In this document: one piece after another, positions 1 to 12,085 of the stretch
Layout: the number at the start of each line of letters is the position of its first letter
Numbering within the stretch: position 1 is the first letter of the stretch
Assembly: GCA_015680905.1 (NCBI GenBank)
Contig: CM027383.1
Coordinates: 92,392,001-92,456,000, forward strand
Source: Coptis chinensis
Taxonomy: Eukaryota > Streptophyta > Magnoliopsida > Ranunculales > Ranunculaceae
Length of the DNA stretch: 64,000 nt
Direction of reading: 5' to 3'
Translations under genes and position numbers: made by a program
Notes under the pieces: model-generated
Told to the model about the DNA's origin: nothing
Seen by the model: only the letters and a program-made list of their open reading frames with translations
Databases searched by the model: none

Positions 1-47
1 TGGAAAGAAAAATGTGTAGTAGCAAAAAGTCAAAAACAGAGTTGTAA

Positions 48-1050
48 ATGTTGCGGTCAGCTGCAAATTCACTCCAGCGACGAGCAACAACCTTAAAATC
101 ACTTATACTGAATGGCCCTCATTTTTCTAGTACAGCATCAAGTCCTAGTTTGTCAATATGGAGGAGAAAAAAGGAAATGGGAAAAGAAGCTTTGATTATA
201 GTTAAGGAACTGAAAAGATTGAAGTCTGATGGGATAAGGTTTGATAGGTTTATGAAAAGTCAAGTTTCACGTCTTCTTAGGTCTGATCTTGTTGCTGTTC
301 TTGCCGAGGTTCAACGCCAGGATCAAGTCTTTCTCTCCATCAAGGTCAATAACTTTCTTTTACTTTATTGTTTCTTTTGGTTCATTTGTTATGGGATTAG
401 ATGTTGTAATTTTCATTGATAGAGAAGTGTAGTTGTAGAAACCAATTTCATGTGTGAGTGCATGTGTCCTCGAACGAGTAATTGGAAAAACAGTTTGATA
501 GTTGAGGCCCCTGTTTTTTTTATTAATATGTGAAGTGCGTATATTAAAACCTCATTTTTACTTGTGAGAATAAATGGTTTCTATCTGCGTAACTTGTGAA
601 GTTTCACATTTTTATTTTTATTTTCAGATATATGACGTGGTGCGCAAAGAAATATGGTATCGACCAGACATGTTCTTTTACAGGGACATGCTTATGATGC
701 TTGCAAGGAACAAAAGGGTGGATGAGATACGGCAGGTCAGGGAGGATCTAAGGAGGGAAGATGTTCTATTTGATCAGCATACTTATGGTGACATTGTCAG
801 ATCATTTTTAGACGGTGGAATGCCTTCTGAGGCAATGGACTTATATGAAGAAATGAGGTGCTCTCCTGATCCGCCACTCTCTTTGCCTTATCGTGTCATC
901 TTGAAAGGGCTGATTCCATATCCTGAATTACGAGAACGAGTGAAGGATGACTTCTTGGAATTATTCCCTGATATGATCGTGTATGACCCACCTGAAGATC
1001 TATTTGATGATCCAGAATTGAAAAGCGGGAGCGATCTTGGATATCGATAG
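48..1050 (+). CDS. Short PPR-superfamily protein, At1g62350/THA8-like
   Basis: Two exons, 48-344 and 628-1050, join in phase (AAG|GTCAAT donor, TTTTCAG acceptor) to encode 239 residues. The first ~40 residues are rich in Arg and Ser without acidic residues, like an organelle presequence. The conserved block begins SIWRRKKEMGKEA and runs through RFMKSQVSRLLRSDLVAVL and YRPDMFFYRDMLMMLARNK to FLELFPDMIVYDPPEDL, which I recognise as the small-PPR group of Arabidopsis At1g62350, related to THA8. Members are short, with few PPR motifs; THA8 relatives bind organellar RNA and help splice group II introns. That role is inferred here by family. The ATG at 48 is the first in frame. The gene stands alone, and the next gene lies on the opposite strand. 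A non-targeted isoform starting at Met44 is conceivable. Confidence 0.88.
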
Positions 1051-3364
1051 TGGTCACTAACCGATCTTCATTACCTACAATGGTCAGAAGACGAACACCT
1101 ATGATTCACGACTGCACTCCATGGGCAGATGGAAGCCGTTCCATTCGGAGCTCTTAAAGATTAGACTGGAGACTGCCTTCATTTAAACTAAAAACATGAT
1201 TATTGGATAACTGGGATATGGCGTCCTTTGTAACATTTTTGGATACTAGAGTACCAAATGCATGATTGGATATTAGGAATTTGAAGGTTAAATGTATAAC
1301 AGATCCATTCTTTTTGCTTCAAATTATTAGCAGAGAGGAAGAAAGAGTTGGTTGTAGTTCACCACATCATAACCACAAGGGATAGAGTCCACCACTCTTA
1401 AAATCAAACTAGCAGACAAAGAAATATGTATAAATCTGCAATGGTTTAAGACAGAAAAGGATCCATGGAGGATAGGCAGGGAAGGAAATGAAGATGGAAA
1501 TTCATGTCTGACAAATTTTTAAAAGCGCTTTTTAACCAAAGAAACTGCAAATGCCCGAGATTGCTATAAGCGGAGACCATAGCATCCGTCTTGTAACCTG
1601 GTCACCGCACGAGTACCAAATATCTGCTTCAAGGATGCACAGAATTGACAAGGTTCCTGTGTTCTGTGTTTTTCCAGGACTACAAAAGCATATACGGGAC
1701 ACTCTAGATCCTTTCGTAGGCCAATATGTGTAGTCTCGTAGTGGTCTAGAACCATAGTTCCGATAATGAAAGAACAAACCGACTTTGAAATGGAGACGGA
1801 CGATACTGCGGCATATACTATCAATGACTTTTGGCATAATAGCAAAGGTCAAATTTAGGTAGGCATGAATGCATGATTGCCCCATCTACCGTAATGGTGT
1901 TTGCAGATACAACCTAGGGAGAAGAATTAGGCCACATTTTATTATTGTATATATAAGCTGTTTGCAGTAAAGAGTTTTACTTTGCAGTTTGAATGTACGT
2001 ACGCAATCACCATTCCCCGGTCTAAACAAGTCCAACTAATAAGAGCGGTTAAATGGCTTCTGTAACTACAGTACTACAGTAGTAAACAATGACTCTTTTT
2101 GTGCCTTACACACCCTCACTTCCTTGGTCAGAAGAAGTGTTTATAAATAGGTAAAGGTTTTGGAACAAATGCAATTGCCACTAAACCAACAACTAGTGGA
2201 ATTTTTTTTCCTTTTTACAGTGAAGTTCACTGCATTTCCGAACTATTAGTATAATGTCAAAGGAAAATGTGATTACAACATAGTATCTGTTCTAGTTGAG
2301 GTTTCCTTGCATTTCATTAACTTGAAAGTACCCTGTCAATGCCAAAACAAACACAACGATAACATGAACATTTGGGTTGGTCCATACGAGAGAAATGCGC
2401 AAAGATTTAAAACAGAAGCATCTACATCATCAAGCCCGTCAAAATAACAGCTCTAAGAACACCAATCTCGCACTTCAACTTGCAACACGCCGTGCTTTTT
2501 CCTGTTAAGAGCATTCCAAAAAGAAAACAAATAAGACTAACCATTAACAAACACAACATAACATCTAACTTCGTAGACTCATAGACCTGTACAACTTCTT
2601 AAACTAGAACTTACAAAATTGTGGAAGGGCAACAAGAACATTGATTACTTAGTAATCAATCTGCTTGCCTTCAAAAACAAAAAAAATTACTTAGTAATCA
2701 ATACAAATGGTTTTTAACTATTCATCAAGGCAAGAAGAACATTAATTACTTTAGAAATCAATACCAATGGATTTAAACTATTCAGGGAATCATAAAATGA
2801 AAATGGTAAGAGTTCCCTTGCAGAAGTAGCTTTTCAACATAGTAATTTTGGCTCAGTAAAAAGAGAGGCTCATGCTCTCATGCACAAAAAGATACTACCA
2901 TTTTTTGTTTATGCACTACGACTGAGACAGATACTGGAATGAACAAGTATTACAATAACCCAAAAGTACTAGCAGTAACTTCTCTAGCCATGAAGTAGAC
3001 TGCTGCCAGGAGGACTAGTTTGGAACAATAACAATCCTCTTCTGTCAGCAGTATAATTTTGGTGAGTATAAATTTAATGGCTAAATTTTAGAAAATAAAT
3101 GTTCGCTGTCTGCCCTTGTGCCTCATGTTCCTTAAAGTTTATTCACAAAACTACTAAACAACAAGGTTGTATGAAGCCACAACAATGGGATACAAACACT
3201 ACGTGAACTCAGAGAACTTTAACCTTGCAAGATTGTCTTACACCATGAAGTTATCCATTTTTATGAATTGTTGTTTACTACTTAGATAGTGAAAATTGTA
3301 TCGCATACTATAAAGGACGGATTATTACCTTAAAAACATATAGAATCCCCCTAAGCATCCACAA
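1051..3364. other. Intergenic and 3'-UTR DNA
   Basis: No gene is supported. The first ~250 bases are probably the 3' UTR of the PPR gene. From the right, the 3' UTR of the Abraxas-like gene probably extends to the minus-strand AATAAA at 3138-3143. Around 2650-2800 an AT-rich unit of ~74 bp (TTACTTAGTAATCAAT...) is present as two imperfect direct copies. Overlapping open frames on both strands at 1532-1885 show no codon pattern or homology I recognise. Confidence 0.5.
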
Positions 3365-5761
3365 TCACTCCAATCCTGCATATTTGTTTCTTACTTTTCT
3401 ATTTCGATGTTCCTGTACAAAATCAAAAAAATAAAAAGCCAATCAAATCAGTGGCTGCTTTAAACCTTGGGAAGAAGCACCATCAGTGAATTATAAAGTC
3501 TGGACAGATAGATTTGCAAATGGAAGTAAGTAGCGCATAAAGAAACAAACTGTGTATCAATGGGTATAACAGATACAAAATTTGAGAGGGTTAATGACAT
3601 AGGATTACAATGCCATAACATTTGATCCACAAATTGGCTTTTGAATCTGACAAGAATAACACTTTAGGAACGAAATGATTGAAATTATTCAAGTATCAAT
3701 ATCAGTACCAAATGTTAGAATTATGTGCTATTTGCAGGGCCAAAGGCACACACTGCAGTACGTCACAGGGCCTACTGAAGATGTGCCAAGTTGCCTATGA
3801 TTGGAATTAGTTTGCATGACATTCACGGGTACTGCTAGCCTATATGTGTTTGGCAGTATGACACAGTAGAGGAAGAACGCTACAAGTTTGAAACTCGTGG
3901 TTTGGAAGTTATTAGTTCAATTTCATTTTGTATCCATGCATGACTTTGGAGTAAATATATACTTTGCTCTATCCAACATAGCCACACCATATTCTCACAA
4001 GAGAAAACTGTGCATATTCAAGGTTTATAACCTATTAACCTCAATTACCTCAATAGCTGGTTTTCCTTACATGTACCAGTGTCAATGTTTGCATACACTC
4101 TCACAACTAAATATCCAACTAAAGGGTAAGAGATATTCTATATGCTTTGGGACCAATTCGAAATGGATTTCGTAATAATGCATATAAGTAACGAACCCAT
4201 CTATCAATAACTTGAGTGTTTTTCCTAATTGGCAACCACAAATATGATAGACTTGCAAATTCAACCACTTTACCACCACAGTAAAACAAAACATAGTGCA
4301 AACACAAAATTTGGGAGGGATAATGACATAAAATTAGAATGCCATAACTTTTGACCCACAAGTTGCTTTTGAATTTGACAAGAATATCACTTTCCGAACG
4401 AAATAACAGAAAGTCTAAAATCATTCAAGTATCAATATCAATACCGAATATTAGAATTATGTGCTATTTGCAGGGCCAAAGGCATCACACTGCAGTACGT
4501 CACAGGGCCTGCCGAAGATACACCAAGTCGCCAACGATTGAAATTGGATTGCATGACTTTCACGAGCACTGCTAGTCTATATGTGTACAACCGTACCACA
4601 CACTAGAGAACAAACACTACATTCTGAAACTCTTAATTTGGAAGTTATTAGCTTGATTTCATTTTGTATCGATGCATGAACTTTGGAGTAAATACATATT
4701 TTGCTCAATCCAACATCCCAACACCATATTCTGAAAAGAAAAACTTAGCACATTCAAGGTTATGTACCTCAATTTTTGGGTTTTCCTTACATGTACCAGT
4801 GTCAATGTCACTTAGTTTTGCATACACTCTCAGGACTAAATATTCAACTAAAAGGTAAGATAAATTATATATGCAATGGGACCAATTCCTCAACATAAGT
4901 ATTTTGATTAATTGACAATGGCAAATATCTAAACAAAACAAAACATAGTGCAATACTACAATGACTGACCTGTTCAAGAACCAATGCCGAGCTCTTCTCA
5001 ACAACTCGCGCTAAATCACCAAGCTTACCAAGCATATCACTATACAAATCCTCCAACTCGGAAGTATAATTGGAGGCGGTGGAACCCATCAACTTACTCA
5101 ACCTCCCAACCTCAAACCCTTCCACTCTCCTATCTCTCTTCCCCTTATCTTCCTCCATTCCACTAGAAGGCGCTAACCACGGAAACTCCGAATTGGGACT
5201 AAAAGAACCATAATGTCCACGAAATGCAGGTCCAATATTAACCACTTCAATCGACTTGGACTCGAAAAGGCCATTCTTTTGCATAAACTGAAACGCCTTG
5301 TAATCATGTGTGTGTATCAACTGGTCATGAACAGGTGAGGAAAGTAGTAAAAAAACACAAGGTTGTGTGGTGAGGGTGAAAAGTGAGGACGAGACTGAAA
5401 ACTCTCTCATGGATGGACGAAGCGGAGATTTTCTACGACCAACGAACCAACCAATGAGTTGTTGTTGACGATCTTGGAGTAAGTGGGTTAATATTGAGTT
5501 GTTGAGTCGACCCAGTGAGTCGTAGAATGAGGATAGGGAATTGGAACAGAAGAAGTTGGTTATGTTGGCGACGAGTGAGGGTGAGTTGTTCGACTGAGTT
5601 GAATCGTGGTCGTCATCGTGGAGATTGGAAGAACTGGGTTCTGTCACGTGGCCGAATAATAGACCATCCACGTCTCCTTCAGATGAGGAGAACCGTTGGA
5701 TTATAGATGCTAGTGTGGGACCGGAAATCGCTATCTTTTCTAGTGGTTGATCGTCGTTCAT
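3365..5761 (-). CDS. Abraxas/ABRO1-like (FAM175-type) MPN-domain protein
   Basis: Exon 1 is 4970-5761 (264 codons, CAG|GTCAGT donor). A small last exon, 3365-3412, follows a strong polypyrimidine acceptor (TTTGTACAG) and adds 15 residues, for 279 in all. The N-terminal MPN-like fold shows ISGPTLASIIQRF, DVDGLLFGHV, LIGWFVGRRKSPLRPSMRE, PCVFLLLSSP and the NGLFESKSIEVVNIG block, which align with animal Abraxas and ABRO1. The JAMM zinc-binding HxH...D set is not evident, as expected of the inactive scaffold partner of BRCC36-type K63 deubiquitinases. The end (VGRLSKLM to VRNKYAGLE) looks like a coiled coil, used for dimerising in the family. The start is the ATG at 5761; upstream in-frame codons lack an ATG. 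The complex role is inferred from the family. The small final exon rests on splice signals and phase only. Confidence 0.82.
3571..4955. repeat. ~0.7-kb tandem duplication inside the Abraxas-like intron
   Basis: The blocks ~3571-4298 and ~4299-4955 are direct copies with a period of about 725 bp. Both contain in the same order AATTTGRGAGGG, GAATTATGTGCTATTTGCAG, CTGCAGTACGTCACAGGGCC, TTCCTTACATGTACCAGTG and CAAAACATAGTGCAA. They differ by scattered substitutions and small indels, so the duplication is not recent. The unit fills most of the 1557-bp intron. No terminal inverted repeats or coding capacity are visible. Confidence 0.85.
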
Positions 5762-6237
5762 TGTTTTTGGCTTTTCAGACGACGAAAGTGTGTTGGAGGA
5801 CCTCAATTTATTCCAAAACAAACTTTAATTTTAAATGCCGATATCTGGCGACATATCGGCATACGGTTTTATATTCTTTCCACAAACCAAATTCCACGTT
5901 TTTATAAATTAGAGGAGGGTATGCCCAATTGCCCATTATCCATTAGCACAATAGCATCAATAGGGCTACCTAATTGTGTAGTATTATGTCAAATTTTGAG
6001 GCCCAACAGTTTATAAGCCCAGCCGCAATTGTTGACTTTTGGCTAATTTTTTTATAGATCCCATAATATTAATTGCAGTTAACAAAATTACACACTTCAA
6101 TATGTCAAATCATATTTTGGTGAGAATAATTACCTACTATTGGATGGGGTATTTTGGGCCCCACACTTTTCTATTTTGTTAGATAGAAGATTAGGGACTC
6201 GTGTTTTAAATTTTTTATTTTTTAGACATACTCTCCC
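5762..6237. other. Upstream region of the Abraxas-like gene
   Basis: AT-rich non-coding DNA holding the 5' UTR and probable promoter of the minus-strand Abraxas-like gene. It ends at the target duplication of the hAT element. I see no clear TATA box or other gene. Confidence 0.4.
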
Positions 6238-7169
6238 TAGGGGTGTAAAACGGGCGGGTTGGGTCATCCGCGGTCAAAACAAAGAAGAAGGCGGGGGGGG
6301 AAGTCCGGGGGGTTGAAGGTCCGGCAGTCTCCGGCGGGGGTGGGGCAAAGTGTCAAGGTCCATACCGTCACCCAATCTGTTAGGGCAGGTCTTGGGTCGG
6401 ATAACGGGCCGGTTTTTTAAAATGGGTAAACAGCACCTTCTCCACCTATCTTTCTTAAAAAATAAGGGAAAAAACAGAAAAACACAAATGGATATGAGCA
6501 TAACCTTTGGAGTAGCATCAGAAGTGCACCTGAGATCAAATTTATGAAATCCAATCAAAATTGCATATCCAATTTTGAACATGTGATCACTTTTTTTTAT
6601 TGTTAACTGAACTTATGATTACTAAACTGTTTCGATGTTTGATCTTGAGTTAATCAGGTCTATTTGCTTGTAAGTTGTAATTTCCGCAACTACAAGTCTG
6701 CAACTAATAAATTTCATAAGATTATAAGAAAACAAATTGTCAACAGTCTACAAACACATGCTACAAGCCTACAATGAATATTAAGCTTGTTGTTTACCAT
6801 TTAATTAGAAAGTGAAACTTGTGTATTCATACGATCCATGACCTTGAATCAAAACAAATCAAAGCAAAAATTAGATACTGCATACTGTCATCTTCTAAAT
6901 CCAGTATGTCGAAACACAATAAATCTTATTTCTTGCTTCTTCTTCGCTGAAAGGGAATACATTTGATTTCCTTCATCTTCAATGATTCATATTTGAGAAT
7001 AAACTAAAATCATTACCTTCCAACAACCTCAGATGAGAGTTTAACATAATAATCAAATATTGCTTTTTTGGAATCAAACTCAAGACCATTGTTCATAAAC
7101 GCCGGTCAGATTACAAAAGTGGTAAGCAAAATTACAAAAGGGAAAGCAAAATTACAGAGTAACGTACTT

Positions 7170-9286
7170 CTAATCTAGATTTAAAAATTCCATTTCCTTT
7201 CCGATAATCTCTCCATCGTCATCTTCTTCTACGATTGTGGCATCTTCCTCTCTAAACCAATCTTCAAGACTTACAAGAGACTCCACTAATGGTGGCACCA
7301 TTCGACTTCGATAATCACTAAGAACTCGTCCCCCAATAGAAAATGCCGATTCCGATGCAATTGTACTCATTGGAACTGTTAATACATCACGTGCCATTCT
7401 TGAGAGTATTGGAAACCTTTGTTTGTTCATTTTCCACCAATCCAAAATATTAAAATCATCTCCAAATTCTGTAACAGTGGGTTCGAATAGATATCGTACT
7501 AGTTCGGATCCAGTTGAACTAGTAGATTTCATACGACCTTGTAGAAGAGCCCATGTACCTCCTTGGCCAAAATTAGAACTACTAGGCCTACTACTACTTG
7601 TACTAGTACTAATATTTGCATCAGCATCAATATGGTATTAAACATATTCTTCATAGAGTTTGATAATTTCATCTTTAATAACAGTACTAGTATCAAAGCA
7701 TTTAGCAATTTCAGTAGAATTTTGAAAATTACTTAGAATAATTTATTGCATTATATCTAGTCCATCATATTTTGCCCTAGGATCTAAAATATAAGCAATT
7801 CCATATAATGTTGGAGTTTTCCCCCAATATTTCACAAATTTCTTTTCCATTGTTTCAACAATGGTTTCAAACCCACTAATACATCTATAAGTATCAAAAA
7901 CCAAACTAATGCTAGCCAAATGATGTATTGCCATGTTAACAGTTATATAATAAATACTGGAAAAGAAAATAGTAACATCATTAAACACACTTAAAAAATC
8001 TCTAATCATTTAAACTATATTCCAATCCTAATCATATACGGGTTGTGGACATCTTTTATCATTCAAATATTTTTTAATTGTGCCATAATAAGGAATAGCC
8101 TCTTTTAACATTTTATGAGTAGAATTCCATCTATGTTGGATATCAATAGGAAGTCTTCTAGGAGTTAAATTTGCAACACTACATACTTCACGGAATACTT
8201 GATATCTTGATAGAGCATTGAAAATAAATTGTAAATTATACCTAATACGAGTTACTACTCTATGAATTTCGAAAAATTTTAAACCATCTTGAACAATTAA
8301 ATTTAAAATATGACAACTACAACGAACATGGAAAAGTGAATCATCTAAAGGCAATCTCAATGAATGTTTCAAAATATTAACGACACTATTATTTAAACTT
8401 GCATTATCTAAAGAAATGGAAAATATTTTATCATGAATGCCCAATCTATAAAGTTTCTCAACAATATAACTAGCAACTTCTTCACCCGTACATGGATAAT
8501 CTATTTGAGAGAAACAAACAATTCTTTTGTTCAATTTCCACCCAAAATCAATATAGTGAGCTGTAATTGTACAATAACCCATATTTTGGTTTGATGTCCA
8601 CAAATCCGAAGTCAAACAAATTTTTCCATTCAAGTTTCTTAAAGTAGACTTTAATTTATCTTTTTCCTCTATAAAAGTTTTGATAACATCTGCTCTAACC
8701 GTATTATGTAAAAAATTTACAAATTGAGGATATAAAGATTTACGTACCATCTTTTCAAATTCGGGGCATTTGGCGGTTGTAAGTGGAATTTCTTTTTTCA
8801 CAATCCATCTCACAATTTCTCTTCTAGCCACATCTTGAGCAAAATTAAAAACAATAAGTTGACCATTGGGGCTCCTAGTTAAACTTGGTTGACTAAGATC
8901 AAGTTTTTTTTTTTAGCACAAGCTAATGTATGATCTCTAAGACTACTAGTACCATTTGCACCCAATAATTTTGCACACATATAACATCTACCTTTTTTGT
9001 TCCATACTTTATTTTTATGATCATAAATTTCTAAAAGATCATAATTTTGCCAAACCGGTATATATATATTATTTTTTTTTTTTTTTTTTTTGTTCTTCTA
9101 CTAACTCCCTAGGTTGGAAAGGATATGATCCACCAACATTTCAAGACTATTAGGAGTTTGTAATGTAGCCATTTCACCAATTGAGGGATCAAGATTTGGA
9201 AAATACCCCGATTGTTAAGTTGGATCACTCTCATGAATATTATCATTAAAATATGGATTATCATTAACACTATCTCCACCTTCCAT
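7170..9286 (-). pseudogene. hAT transposase (BED finger, RNase H-like core, hAT C-terminal dimerisation domain)
   Basis: The likely start is the ATG at 9286 (MEGGDSVNDNPYF). The BED finger (VWNKKGRCYMCAK to LRDHTLACAKK) lies at ~9045-8910. The catalytic core carries LTSDLWTSNQNMGY and SLDNASLNNSVV, which supply the first two Asp residues, and HVRCSCHILNLIVQDGL. The C-terminal dimerisation block (ILDWWKMN, VLTVPMSTIASESAFS with the third acidic residue, SLEDWF) ends at 7170. Most of the gene stays in one frame. It is broken by in-frame stops near 8025, 8012, 7741 and 7630, one earlier in the N-terminal part (~9217), and a probable length change in the 11-A run at ~8904-8914. The run of T at ~9073-9090 may also disrupt the N-terminal part. 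It is therefore non-functional as it stands. Confidence 0.85.
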
Positions 9287-9659
9287 ATTAAAATTTTAGT
9301 GAGATAAAGAAAACTTGACTATGAAAATTAAATATTAATACTAATATGCATGCATAATATATATTATAAATAATAAGAAGGGTGCTTTTTGGAAGAGATA
9401 TATAATAAATGACAATAATTATAAAAAAAAAATGAAGAAATAACTAATAGGAATATAATTGTAACTTATGAAGTCCAAATTAACTAAAGAATTTATATTG
9501 AAAGAGTAACTTGATTGCTTGAAACTTGAGTGTGAGAGCTTGAGAATAATATTTAAAATTGAGGGAGTTAGAGAGTTTGTAAATTTGTAAAAAAAAAAAT
9601 ACAAACAAGTGGGTATTTATAGTTTTTTTTTCATTGGAAATTGACAATTTTAACATCAA

Positions 9660-9863
9660 AATATAGTTGTTATTAGGGGTTCCAACTGCCATATATTAAG
9701 GTCAAGAGAGTTATTTGCTCAAAATGTAGTTGTTATAGTTTTGAATGTTGAGTAATTTACAATTATAATATCAAAATATAGTTGTTGAGAGTCTAACTGC
9801 TATATATTAAGGCCTTAAATATAGTTGTTGGGAGTCCAATTGCCATATATTAAGACCGAAAAA
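9660..9863. repeat. Subterminal repeats of the hAT element
   Basis: Three imperfect copies of an AT-rich unit (ATATAGTTGTTRGGAGTCC followed by AACTGCCATATATTAAGG) occur near 9660, 9778 and 9820, on the transposase-promoter side of the element. Subterminal repeats are transposase binding sites in Ac-type elements; that use here is inferred. Confidence 0.55.
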
Positions 9864-10372
9864 GTCATTTGTGATTTGTGATATCTATTTCACTAAAAGT
9901 TGCTAGTTTGATGATTGGATGTCCACAGAATTAGCTAAAGGTCAAGCCATAGTCATTTGTGTAGTAACCCACGTGTCACATGTGAGGAGATCATCTTACC
10001 AAACCTGTTACTTTTCTTGGAAAGTTAATTGTAGTACACTGTACACTCATAGTGGGGATTTCAAAATCATCCCAAATCGATTTTGGCCACAATTCAAAAA
10101 CTACTTGGGTTGGGTAGGGTCAGATCCTATTTGACCATTGGGGCGGGTCAACGGGGTGGAGTAAACAATTTTTGGAACGGTATGGGTCGGGCAATTGGAG
10201 GGGTAAGGTTGGAAGACAATACCTACACCCATACCCAGACCGCATAGAAACGAGGGCGGGGCAGGGTGGGTTAACTGTTGGGTCGGTCCGGGTTTGGGTG
10301 GCGGGTCAAAAACAGTTTACCTGCTGGGTGATGGGTCAACGGTTTTTTTTTACACCCTTACTCGCCCCCCCC

Positions 10373-10951
10373 CACACACACACACACACACACCACCACC
10401 ACCACCCACACCCATTTATAATTGGGAATTAGACATAATCCCCCACTCTAATTTTCTTTAGATATGACACACCCCCACCCCCACAAGACACTTTAATGTC
10501 AGTCAACTAGATTTGACTCTCATTGATCGTTAGTACAGATTTTCTATTTTCTTCTAATAAAAAATAATAATAATAATCTAAAACTTCCATGATGAAATAC
10601 CAAATATGCTCTTAATGATTTATATTTTGTATGCAATTTGCTATTTAAAATCAAGTCTTTATATTATACTATTTAACAAACATGAACCAATTAACACATT
10701 TAACGGGTGTTTAAAGTTTTTAATTTATGTATTTGATGGCCATTGAGGGAATATTCGACATTTCATCATAGGAGTTTTAGATTATTATTATTATTTTATT
10801 AGAATAAAATAAAATCTAGACTAACGGTCAATGAGAATCAAACCTAATTGACCGACATCAAGCGATAAAGTGGAGGGAGGGGGCATGTCTAAAGAAAATT
10901 AGAGTGGGGATTATGTCTAATTCCCAATTATAAATTTGTGTGTGTGTGTGT
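10373..10951. mobile_element. Fold-back MITE with ~190-bp arms, bordered by CA/GT arrays
   Basis: The left arm starts at 10415 (TTTATAATTGGGAATTAGAC). Its reverse complement occurs at 10934 and can be followed inward for about 190 bp on each side: ATAATCCCCCACTCTAATTT, then the GTCAGTCAACTAG region, then AATAATAATAATCTAAAAC. Outside the arms a (CA)n tract at ~10373-10393 is mirrored by a (GT)n tract at 10937-10951, so the complementarity extends into the microsatellites. There is no coding capacity. The superfamily is uncertain because the AT-rich, palindromic flanks hide the target duplication. Confidence 0.8.
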
Positions 10952-11416
10952 GTTGAAGTTAATGTCTAAAAAACCCTTAAATTTAAGTTGCCCCGTTTTT
11001 TTTCTTTTCCTTAAACACCATTTTTACCCTTATGTATTTTATATACATGAAATCACACACCCTTCGCCTACTTTATATAGAAGAGAGCTAGAAACCAATT
11101 TTCGGATGAAAATAATCCGTAAGGACAAATATCCCGGATTTGAAATAAATGTTTTCCGATTTTATCTTTTTTGTCGTTTTGGTATGAACAACAATGTTGA
11201 TGAACGAACAATGATTGTTCATACCAAAATAGGTGAACAAACCTCATACACTATATATGTTGATGTATGAATAGTGATTTTTCATACTCCAATATGTATT
11301 ATTACTGATCTTACATTATGTTGAGGTATAAACAATCAACTAATGTTGAGGTATAAACAAGGATAATTCATACCCCAACTAGATATGTCAAATTGGTGTT
11401 TTTCAAATTCTCTGTA

Positions 11417-12085
11417 AATGTCTAAATTTACCCTGAAGGACTATTAGGGCATTACACCAAATTAAGACTTAGCTATTAAGTTAGGATAAGGAAAATGGAT
11501 GGTTTTGGTTGTTATTAATGGATGTTCTACATGAGGATGAAGATGTCTATGTATCCAGTATATGAATAGGAAGTGGTAGTGAACTTTGAGTTAATAACTC
11601 AAATTGAGATCAATAATCAAACTGGAGTCAAGCCACACGTAGTTCTTGGGGGTGGCTTTTATAGGCATTGAAAATGTGCATCGAATGTGACATGTGTACT
11701 GATGAGTATAGATATGTGGTTGAGATGAGTGGCTGGCATGCTTCCACAAGAGGCATGTGGGTAGTAGTCGTAGGTGTTCAGGGTTGCCTGAACTGGCATA
11801 AGGTGTAATGATGGTGAGTACTCCGTAATGATGGTGAATGATTGTAATGGTTCATGTATTACCGCGGGAAGGAGGTTTAAGGGTAATGGTAGCAATGATG
11901 ACAGTGGCAGGTGATGATATCACAAGGTGGAGCTGATATGTATGCGAGTCTTTGAGTATGTCGAGTGTCCGGAGCCGACTTCTAGTGTGACGGATATCCG
12001 TGTGTCTGAGGTTGAGCTATGTTAAAGGAGTCGTTGTATGTGGGCCTTGTGCACATCACGTGTTTAGTGGGATGTCCCTTTCTCG
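11417..12085 (+). repeat. Diverged direct repeat, copy A (identity unknown)
   Basis: It begins TGTCTAAATTTACCCTGAAG and runs to GTGGGATGTCCCTT. It matches copy B at 14247 collinearly, including AGGATGAAGATG, GGAAGTGGTAGTGAA, CAATGATGACAGTGGCAGG and TGTGCACATCACGTGT. By eye identity is roughly 80-85% with many indels. The unit could be an old LTR pair or a duplicated segment of a larger element. I see no primer-binding site or coding frame that would decide. Confidence 0.6.

Larger units (their letters stand above)
6238..10360 (-). mobile_element. hAT (Ac-like) DNA transposon, decayed autonomous copy
   Basis: The left end reads TAGGGGTGTAAAACGGGC and the reverse complement of the right end reads TAAGGGTGTAAAAAAAAACC, so the termini are imperfect inverted repeats of hAT type. 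The flanks are ACTCTCCC (6230-6237) and ACTCGCCC (10360-10367), an 8-bp target duplication with one mismatch. G-rich GGGTC/GGGCGGG repeats follow each terminus, a common subterminal design in plant hATs. A BED-finger transposase lies on the minus strand between them. At ~4.1 kb the length suits an autonomous Ac-like element. The diverged termini and the damaged transposase mark it as an inactive, fairly old insertion. Confidence 0.88.

Noticed and set aside
1532-1885. Overlapping open frames on both strands downstream of the PPR gene
   Set aside because: No recognisable homology, no splice structure, and several frames are open at once, as happens in short non-coding DNA.
5762-5821. Longer N-terminus for the Abraxas-like protein
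   Set aside because: The extension begins with TTG, and the conserved protein starts after the ATG at 5761.
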